NCBI GenBank assembly: GCA_001592145.1
Contig: BCWJ01000006.1
Span: 124,001-188,000, forward strand
Direction: 5' to 3'
DNA from: Xylanimicrobium pachnodae JCM 13526 = NBRC 107786
GTDB lineage: Bacteria; Actinomycetota; Actinomycetes; Actinomycetales; Cellulomonadaceae
Length of the DNA stretch: 64,000 bases
The position numbers were made by a program, and so were the translations under genes. Of this stretch, positions 58,370 through 64,000 are shown one piece after another; the stretch's first letter is position 1, and each line of letters starts with the position of its first letter. A model generated the notes under the pieces. That model was given only the letters and a program-made list of their open reading frames with translations, searched no databases and was not told where the DNA came from.

Positions 58370-60448
58370 TCAGCGGCGCCGTCTGGCGTGCCGTGGTGCG
58401 CTCGGGCCGGATGCCGGGCGCTGCGGCTTCGCAGGGGAGGTGCCCTGTGCGGTGCCGCCGTGTGCCGTACTGCCCTGTGCCGTGCCGCCCTGGGTGGTGC
58501 TGCTCTGCGGGGCGGGCGCCGTCTGAGACCCGGCCAAGCGGCGCAGGCCGAACCGCCGCAGCACGGGGCGCAGGGCGTCGTCGACCTCCTGGACGCGCAG
58601 TACGCGCAGCAGCGCGAAGTACACGCCGAGCATGACGATGCCTCCGACGGCGGTGACGGCGAGCGCGTGCCCCCAGGTCAGCTCCGCGTCGGCGTTCAGG
58701 AGCCGGGACACCCCCACGCCTGCCGCGGCCGCCACGACGGCGGCGACGGCGCACCGGACGTAGACGCGCAGCACGCGCGGGCCGTCCATGCCCTGCAACT
58801 TCTTGGTCATGCCGTTGATGCGCAGCAGCACCGATACCCAGGTGGACAGGGAGTAGGCCGCGGCGGCCGCGATGGTCCAGTACCGGAAGTCGAGCACCGC
58901 CGAGGTGACGGCGATGGCTACCGCCATGGAGGCCGTCGCGAAGATCTGGATGACGAAGATGCTGCGGCCGTCCTCGAACGCGAAGTACATGCGCTTGACC
59001 ATGACGGTGGCACCGAGGGCGATGAGGCCGGGGGCGAGCGCCTGGAGCACCGGGCCGGCGGCGTCGACCGCGTACGGGGTGAGCGGGGGCAGCAGCGCCT
59101 TGAGCACGGGACGGGGGAAGACCATCATGACGGTGGCCGAGATGATGGAGAAGATCCCGGCGGAGCGCAGACCGGTGGACATCGCGCTGCGGACGCCGTC
59201 CAGGTCGCGTTCGGCGGCAGCCATGCTCATGCGGGGGAAGAGGGCCGTGATGATGGAGACGATCACCAGCGAGTGCGGCAGCAGATAGATGGTCAGCGCG
59301 TTGCTGAAGATCGCGTTGCCGGCGATGCCGGGGCCGGACTCGCCGGCCGCGGAGGTGATGTTCTTCAGGTAGACCAGTCCGAGCTGTTCGAGACCGACGG
59401 CGGCGAGCGTCCAGCCCACCACCTTCCCCGCGGAGCGCAGCCCGATCCCGCGCACCCCGAACCGCAGCGTCCACCGGAAACCGCCACGTCGTAGCGCGAT
59501 GAGCAGCACCGCGACCTGCGCGGCGATCCCGAGCGTCGCGGTTCCTGCGAGCACGGCCGTCTGCGCAGTCGTCCAGGTGGCCACCTCCAGGGGTTGCGCT
59601 GGATCGAACCGGCCCCAGATCGCGAGGAAGATGCCGAAGCCGATGACGGAGACGATGTTGTTCGCCATCGGCGCCCAACCGGTGGCCGCGAACTGGCCGC
59701 GCGCGTTGAGCACCTCGCCCAGCACGGAGAAGAGGCCGTAGAAGAGCACCTGCGGGATGCACCACAGGGCGAAGACGACCGCCAGCGCCCGAGCCTCCAC
59801 CGACCACTCGCCCTTGAGGGTCATCATCCGGATGAGCAGGGGGGCGGCCGCGACGAGCACGATCGTGCCGATGACCAGCGCCGACGTGGCGATGGTGAGC
59901 AGCTTGTCGAGCCGCTCCTGGGAGTTGGCCGACTTGATCGCGGCCATGATCTGCGGCATGAGGACGGCCTGGAGCACTCCGGCCGCCAGCAGCGCGAACA
60001 GCATGTTCGGCAGCGTGTTGGCGATGTCGAACGCGTTGGCGACGGTGCCCGTCACGCCGATGGCGGCCACCAGCAGCATCTGGCGCACCTGGCCGGTCAT
60101 GCGGGAGGCGAACGTCCCGACCGTCAGGATGAGGGAGTTGCGCTGCACGCTGGCGGTCCCGCCGACCTGCGGCTGCTCCCGGACCGAGGGCTCGCCGTCT
60201 GTGCCTGCCGTTGGCGGTGGCGGTGGTGGGGCCTCCTCGCGGGGAGTGCGGTACGTCGATCTCGGGGCACCCGCGGGCCTCGCGGTGTGCGCAGGCCGTG
60301 CGGTGTCGCCCTGCGCGTCGGCGGCGGCCTGCGCGGCCGCCAGCATCGCGACCAGCTCCGCGTCGATCTCTCCGGTCATGTCGATCGTGTGCGCGCCGAA
60401 CTCGCGCGGGTCGATCGGCCTGCTCCGGACCGTCCTTCGTTCCGTCAT
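58370..60448 (-). CDS. murJ: Lipid II flippase MurJ (MviN)
   Basis: 692 residues. A ~100-residue cytosolic N-terminal extension (Ala/Pro-rich with a PPPPPP run) precedes 14 predicted membrane helices of the MOP/MviN fold (about 105-610). Conserved features include NSLILTVGTFASRMTGQVRQ, NALTIYLLPHSLVIVSIITALFP and the basic residues lining the cavity. It moves lipid II to the outer face. The C-terminal tail is Gly/Thr/Gln/Ala-rich with short repeats (TAQG-type units), encoded by a duplicated 30-bp unit at 58441-58500. GGAAGGG lies before ATG 60448. The neighbouring cross-bridge genes act on the same substrate. Confidence 0.92.
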   Translation of the reverse strand: MTERRTVRSRPIDPREFGAHTIDMTGEIDAELVAMLAAAQAAADAQGDTARPAHTARPAGAPRSTYRTPREEAPPPPPPTAGTDGEPSVREQPQVGGTASVQRNSLILTVGTFASRMTGQVRQMLLVAAIGVTGTVANAFDIANTLPNMLFALLAAGVLQAVLMPQIMAAIKSANSQERLDKLLTIATSALVIGTIVLVAAAPLLIRMMTLKGEWSVEARALAVVFALWCIPQVLFYGLFSVLGEVLNARGQFAATGWAPMANNIVSVIGFGIFLAIWGRFDPAQPLEVATWTTAQTAVLAGTATLGIAAQVAVLLIALRRGGFRWTLRFGVRGIGLRSAGKVVGWTLAAVGLEQLGLVYLKNITSAAGESGPGIAGNAIFSNALTIYLLPHSLVIVSIITALFPRMSMAAAERDLDGVRSAMSTGLRSAGIFSIISATVMMVFPRPVLKALLPPLTPYAVDAAGPVLQALAPGLIALGATVMVKRMYFAFEDGRSIFVIQIFATASMAVAIAVTSAVLDFRYWTIAAAAAYSLSTWVSVLLRINGMTKKLQGMDGPRVLRVYVRCAVAAVVAAAAGVGVSRLLNADAELTWGHALAVTAVGGIVMLGVYFALLRVLRVQEVDDALRPVLRRFGLRRLAGSQTAPAPQSSTTQGGTAQGSTAHGGTAQGTSPAKPQRPASGPSAPRHARRRR

Positions 60449-60511
60449 CCCAGCCCTTCCGGGCGTTCCTTCCGCCTCGCCACCGCCACGTCCTGCAATC
60501 CTTCGGCGGGG

Positions 60512-61033
60512 TCAGCCCACCTCGGAGGTGCCAGCGTAGAGGTGCAGCACGGGCACGGAGAGGACGTCGCGGGCGCGCGAGGCCCAGTCGGTGTGGAACG
60601 TGTCGGGCAGCGCGTGCGGGTATGTGATCACCACGACTTCGCGGACGTCCTCCACCTCCACCGCGGAGCGCAGGGCGGCCAGCGGGTCGTCCTGCGTGAT
60701 GCCGCCCTCGACGGGCATTGCGGCATCCCGCAGTGCCGCGATGCTCGTGGCGAGCGTCTCCGCGGCGCGCGCCTGCGCCTCGGCGGCGGTCGGGCGATGT
60801 CCGGTGAGGTCTGCCCACGCCTGGCGCAGCTCTCCCGACCCGAGGTGGTCCATGATCGCCGCGAGCAGATGGCGGTCCGTCTGCGTGGGCACCAGCAGCC
60901 GGAACCGGACGGGGTCGGGCACCCCGTCACCGTCCGGGTCCCGGTAGACGTCCAGCACGTGCTCGACGTCGTCGGCGCTCAAGGCGGCCTCGGTGAGGAT
61001 GAGGACGACGTCGGACGAGGGTTCACTGCTCAT
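60512..61033 (-). CDS. Conserved actinobacterial protein, USP-like fold possible
   Basis: 173 residues, unknown function. Alternating strands and helices: DVVLILTEAALSADDVEHVL, FRLLVPTQTDRHLLAAIMDHL, EVVVITYPHALPDTFHTDWASRARD and VPVLHLYAGTSE. This suggests a small Rossmann-like domain of the universal stress or related kind, but the nucleotide motif of those proteins is not evident. No signal peptide. ATG 61033 lies 6 nt after TAGGTT. It follows murJ on the same strand as an independent upstream unit, 63 bp before the murJ start. Confidence 0.7.
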   Translation of the reverse strand: MSSEPSSDVVLILTEAALSADDVEHVLDVYRDPDGDGVPDPVRFRLLVPTQTDRHLLAAIMDHLGSGELRQAWADLTGHRPTAAEAQARAAETLATSIAALRDAAMPVEGGITQDDPLAALRSAVEVEDVREVVVITYPHALPDTFHTDWASRARDVLSVPVLHLYAGTSEVG

Positions 61034-61039
61034 GCCGCG

Positions 61040-61045
61040 AACCTA
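61040..61045 (-). promoter_or_regulatory. -10 element of the 173-residue protein gene
   Basis: TAGGTT on the minus strand, 6 nt before the ATG at 61033. Confidence 0.5.
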
Positions 61046-61181
61046 TCCGCTGCGGGGCCTGGCGGCACGAAGAGCCGTCGCTGTGGCGTACGGAGGTGGT
61101 GCGCCGCGCGCCGTCGAGGGGGGAGTATCGGGGGAGCAGCCGCATCCCGGCGGTGCGTCGTCCACGGAGAGGATCGGCACG

Positions 61182-61541
61182 ATGGCCGAGCATCAGGTGC
61201 AGGTGGGACGGATCTACGACGAGCCCCGCAGCGGCGACGGCGCACGGGTGCTCGTGGACCGCCTCTGGCCGCGCGGCGTGAGCAAGGAACGGGCCGCGCT
61301 GCACGAGTGGTGCAAGGACGTGGCCCCGTCGCCCGAGCTGCGCACCTGGTACGCGCACGACCCCGCGAAGTTCGACGAGTTCGCGCGGCGCTACCGGGCA
61401 GAGCTGGCACAGCCGCCCGCGGCAGAGGCGTTCGCCGCCCTGCAAGAACTCGTGCGGCAAGGACCCGTGATCCTCCTGACGGCGGCCAAGCGTGCCGACA
61501 TCAGCGAGGCCACGGTGCTCGTGGACCTGCTGCGTTCGTAG
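61182..61541 (+). CDS. DUF488 family protein
   Basis: 119 residues. Family motifs IYDEPRSGDGARVLVDRLWPRGVSKE, WCKDVAPSPELRTWYAHDP and a final VILLTAAKR are present, in line with the short single-domain DUF488 (YeaO-like) group. The function is unknown; a nucleotide- or small-molecule-binding role is guessed for the family. GAGAGG lies 10 nt before ATG 61182. It is a single gene converging on the RibD-like gene. Confidence 0.88.
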   Translation: MAEHQVQVGRIYDEPRSGDGARVLVDRLWPRGVSKERAALHEWCKDVAPSPELRTWYAHDPAKFDEFARRYRAELAQPPAAEAFAALQELVRQGPVILLTAAKRADISEATVLVDLLRS

Positions 61542-61581
61542 GCCTGCGGCGCGGGTGGGCCGCTTCGCAAGCTCGCCGCCC

Positions 61582-62331
61582 TCAGCGGTCCAGGACCCAG
61601 CGGGCCGCGAGCGTCTGCCCGGCGGGGTCGTGCAGCAGGTGAGCGAGGCGGGCGGGGTGCGCCGAGGGCTCACCCACCCCGCCGCCCGCCGCGATCCGAC
61701 CCGGGCCGGCGCCCATCAGCAGCGGCGCCGTCGTCACGCACAGCTCGTCGACCAGGTCCGCCGCGAGCAGGTCGGCCAGCAGGTGCGGGCCGCCCTCGCA
61801 CAGCAGCCGCGACCCTGCCCGGGCGGCGAGCTCCGCCATCCCGGCAGCCAGGTCGACGCCGCCCGCAGGGCCCGGGGCCACGACCACCCGGTCCGCGGGC
61901 AGCTCCGCGCGGGCCGCCGCAGCGCCCCGCTCGCCCGTCACCACGTACGGCTGGCGGTCGCCCCCCGCCAGCGCGGACGGAACCTCACCGCGCCGCGTGA
62001 CCAGCGCGAGCGCCAGGGGGGCGTCGCGCCACCCGTCCAGTCCCTCCGGTCGGTCCAGCACGGAGTACCGCTCGGCCCGCGCGGTTCCCGCCCCGACGAC
62101 GACGACGTCGGCCAACGCCCGCAGCACGCGGAACACGCGGAAGTCGGCGTCGTCGTTGATCGACCCGGACAGATGGTCCGGACCCCAGGCCGCACCGTCC
62201 ACCGTCGCGACCATGTTGACCCGCAGGACCCCCGGATCGTGCGCGTACAGGCCACGCAGCACCGTCTCGGCGTCGTCGGGCGGGATCACGCGAGAACCAG
62301 GGACCACCAGGGTGAGCGCGGGCAAGGCCAT
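61582..62331 (-). CDS. RibD C-terminal/dihydrofolate-reductase-like pyrimidine reductase
   Basis: 249 residues with the RibD_C fold. RVNMVATVDGAAWGPDHLSGSINDDADFRVFRVLRALADVVVVGAGTAR is the substrate and NADP-binding half (about 39-87; only its order, not a specificity, is readable). LLCEGGPHLLADLLAADLVDELCVTTAPLLMG is the end motif. Such stand-alone proteins reduce a pyrimidine or pterin intermediate, possibly in riboflavin synthesis, but no rib genes are nearby. ATG 62331 is preceded by a weak GACACT 6 nt upstream. It is divergent from zapE with 58 bp between starts. Confidence 0.85.
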   Translation of the reverse strand: MALPALTLVVPGSRVIPPDDAETVLRGLYAHDPGVLRVNMVATVDGAAWGPDHLSGSINDDADFRVFRVLRALADVVVVGAGTARAERYSVLDRPEGLDGWRDAPLALALVTRRGEVPSALAGGDRQPYVVTGERGAAAARAELPADRVVVAPGPAGGVDLAAGMAELAARAGSRLLCEGGPHLLADLLAADLVDELCVTTAPLLMGAGPGRIAAGGGVGEPSAHPARLAHLLHDPAGQTLAARWVLDR

Positions 62332-62375
62332 GCCGGCAGTGTCCCACCTCACAGCCGAACCACGCCGACGGCGCG

Positions 62376-62381
62376 TAGCCT
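62376..62381 (+). promoter_or_regulatory. -10 element of the zapE-like gene
   Basis: TAGCCT ends 8 nt before the GTG at 62390. Confidence 0.45.
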
Positions 62382-62389
62382 TGACGCCC

Positions 62390-63472
62390 GTGACGAGCAC
62401 CATGACGGACCCGGCAGACACCGATCCCCGCATGGACGTGCACCACCTGGACTCCCTCACCGCGATCCGGCCCACCGCCACCCCGCAGCGACTCCTCGCG
62501 GACCTGGTCCCACCGCGGCACTTCGCCGACGCGCGCTTCGAGAACTACCGAGCCAACCCGGACTTCCCCAGCCAGGGCGCCACCGTCACCCGCCTGCGCG
62601 CCGCCGCCGCCGCGATCATCACCCCGCCGCGCCGCTCCTGGCTGGCCCGCAAGACGCCCGCCCCTGCGCCGGCCGTCTACCTGGACGGGGGGTTCGGCGT
62701 CGGCAAGACCCACCTGCTCGCCGCACTCGCCCACGCCGTCGGCGACAAGATCGGCACCGACCGGATCGCCTACGGGACCTTCGTCGAGTACACCAACCTG
62801 GTGGGCGCGCTCGGCTTCCAGAACACGGTCACTGCGCTCGCCGCCAAGCGGCTCGTGTGCATCGACGAGTTCGAGCTCGACGACGCCGGCGACACCACCC
62901 TGATGAGCCGCCTGCTGCGCGAGCTCACCGACCGGGGCGTGGCGCTCGCCGCCACCTCCAACACCCTGCCCGAAGCCCTCGGCGAAGGACGGTTCGCCGC
63001 CGAGGACTTCCTGCGTGAGATCCAGGCGCTCGCCGCCCGGTTCGACGTGCTGCGCGTGGACGGCGACGACTACCGCCACCGCGCCGTCGTGACCGACTCG
63101 CAGCCCCTGCCCGCCGACGACGTCGCGGCGTACGCGCGAGGCCGGGCCGACGCCACCCTCGACCGGTTCCCCGACCTGCTCGAGCACCTGGCCACCGTGC
63201 ACCCCAGCCGGTACGGGGCGCTGCTCGACGGCGTCGGGGCCGTCGCCCTGACCGACGTGGCACCCGTCGTACGCCAAGAGGTCGCGCTGCGGCTCGTCGT
63301 CCTCGTGGACCGGCTGTACGACAACGACGTGCCCGTGCTGCTCGCCGGGGCCGCGGAGAAGACCCTGTTCAGCACCGAGATGCTGCGCGGCGGATACCGC
63401 AAGAAGTACTACCGCGCCCTGTCACGGCTCGGTGCGCTGGCCGAGGACGGGCGCGCGCTCGTGGGCGCCTGA
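62390..63472 (+). CDS. zapE: ZapE/AFG1-type AAA+ ATPase
   Basis: 360 residues from GTG 62390. Walker A GGFGVGKTHLLAA near 102, Walker B KRLVCIDEFELDDAGDT near 158-174, sensor AATSNTLPEAL near 188 and a conserved C-terminal VPVLLAGAAEKTLFSTEML then YYRALSRLGAL. In E. coli ZapE is a divisome-associated ATPase needed for division at low oxygen or high temperature; eukaryotic AFG1 acts in mitochondrial protein quality control. ATG 62402 is an alternative start four codons downstream. Confidence 0.88.
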   Translation: MTSTMTDPADTDPRMDVHHLDSLTAIRPTATPQRLLADLVPPRHFADARFENYRANPDFPSQGATVTRLRAAAAAIITPPRRSWLARKTPAPAPAVYLDGGFGVGKTHLLAALAHAVGDKIGTDRIAYGTFVEYTNLVGALGFQNTVTALAAKRLVCIDEFELDDAGDTTLMSRLLRELTDRGVALAATSNTLPEALGEGRFAAEDFLREIQALAARFDVLRVDGDDYRHRAVVTDSQPLPADDVAAYARGRADATLDRFPDLLEHLATVHPSRYGALLDGVGAVALTDVAPVVRQEVALRLVVLVDRLYDNDVPVLLAGAAEKTLFSTEMLRGGYRKKYYRALSRLGALAEDGRALVGA

Positions 63473-63538
63473 GCGGACTCTTGCCCGACGCTGTTGTCCA
63501 CACCGTGGCGCAGCGGGCGCCGACGCTTCGCGTCGGGC

Positions 63539-63544
63539 CACAAT
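63539..63544 (+). promoter_or_regulatory. -10-like element of the 80-residue protein gene
   Basis: CACAAT ends 6 nt before the ATG at 63551. Confidence 0.35.
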
Positions 63545-63550
63545 GGGTTC

Positions 63551-63793
63551 ATGAACAACGGCGTCAAGGGCACCCCCCACCTCGACGAGACCGGCCAGGC
63601 GGACCGCTTCCTGCGGGAGTCCCTGGCGTCGGCCGGGCGGATAGCCCTCACCGTGCCACCGCGCAGCGGCGAGTCCGACCCGCGATCCGGCGGGGACCCC
63701 AGCAAGGCGCCCACCTCGCTGTCGGCCGTCGAGCTGCACCCCATAGAGGGCGACTCGTCCGGCACCTCGTGGGACGACCCCGAGGAGCTGTAG
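63551..63793 (+). CDS. Small acidic hypothetical protein
   Basis: 80 residues, hydrophilic, with no signal or membrane segment. An N-terminal helix (GQADRFLRESLASAGRIA, about 15-32) is followed by a Ser/Pro/Gly/Asp-rich, probably disordered tail ending SSGTSWDDPEEL. The family is unknown to me. The start is supported by the leaderless-type hexamer and by a normal third-position GC bias; the overlapping minus-strand frames look like shadows. Confidence 0.6.
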   Translation: MNNGVKGTPHLDETGQADRFLRESLASAGRIALTVPPRSGESDPRSGGDPSKAPTSLSAVELHPIEGDSSGTSWDDPEEL

Positions 63794-63856
63794 GGTCCGG
63801 GCCAGGCCGTCCGGTCGCCCGGCCGTCCCGGTCGACCCAGGGCCGCTCCGGTCCGC

Positions 63857-64000
63857 TCAGCGGGGCCGGCGGTCCACGCCCACCGGGATGAGGCGCGGCA
63901 TCCCCGCCGGCGCCACCTCGCTGACCGCCAAGAATCGCGCCTCGGCGCGGTGCAACCGGATGTGCTCGTCGAGCGACCACTCCGGCCCGTTCGTGAGCAC
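63857..64000 (-). CDS. 3' end of an unidentified gene
   Basis: The last 47 codons and stop of a gene entering from the right. The tail reads WSLDEHIRLHRAEARFLAV, then SEVAPAGMPRLIPVGVDRR. It is a helix-rich terminus with charged residues; I cannot assign a family. Frame choice rests on codon bias (third-position G/C) and the absence of stops. Confidence 0.55.
   Translation of the reverse strand: MLTNGPEWSLDEHIRLHRAEARFLAVSEVAPAGMPRLIPVGVDRRPR

Overview
The window is 64 kb of very GC-rich DNA, dense with genes, and reads as an actinobacterial chromosome. Marker families (SepH, DUF3000, DUF3093, DUF3159, DUF3710, DUF4193, GuaB1, an actinobacterial-type second GyrA-like protein) place it in the Micrococcales. 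The pyruvate formate-lyase pair and the peptidoglycan cross-bridge genes fit a facultative member of the Cellulomonadaceae or Promicromonosporaceae. That family-level placement is my inference from gene content. I saw no rRNA, tRNA, CRISPR array, insertion sequence or prophage.

Layout. 1-138 is the start of metH on the minus strand. 249-2777 is an iron uptake operon, feoA-feoB-feoC-like, behind a DtxR/IdeR-type box. 2937-18730 holds a hydrolase, parC, a GNAT/acyl-CoA synthetase fusion, and a block of core actinobacterial genes: DUF5998, a phosphodiesterase, thymidine kinase, sepH, a TRIC-type channel, inositol monophosphatase, DUF4193, DUF3093, dut, DUF3710, an OB-fold protein and DUF3159. 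A five-copy 17-bp tandem repeat lies at 17375-17459. 18738-22220 is a potassium module: two TrkA/Ktr-type subunits divergent from a KimA-like permease. 22293-27681 holds an RNA m5U methyltransferase, membrane proteins, an NfeD-flotillin pair and a NYN-domain protein. Aconitase (27861-30701) has a perfect palindrome over its -35 element.

31061-33382 is the most system-like accessory locus: two exported proteins that share a core motif, followed by a SipW/ER-type signal peptidase, resembling a TasA-type fibre cassette. 33540-40749 holds an NmrA-like protein, an ABC exporter, a kinase-like phosphotransferase, a CoA-type Nudix hydrolase, a HelD-like helicase and a lipoprotein. 40776-44370 has guaB1 divergent from dxs. 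44399-49120 carries a YbdK-type ligase and pflB-pflA, apparently set between dxs and a fatty-acid oxidation pair (thiolase and FadJ-like), which is followed by RNase D and DUF3000.

54589-60448 links gnd, a D-aspartate-ligase-like ATP-grasp enzyme, a FemX-like transferase and, convergently, murJ; the last three are coherent as a peptidoglycan cross-bridge and lipid II flipping group. The right end has DUF488, a RibD-like reductase, a ZapE/AFG1 ATPase, a small acidic protein and the 3' end of an unidentified gene.

Across the window many genes lack a Shine-Dalgarno sequence and instead carry a TANNNT-like -10 hexamer ending 6-8 nt before the start codon. This indicates widespread leaderless transcription, and I used it to choose several starts.
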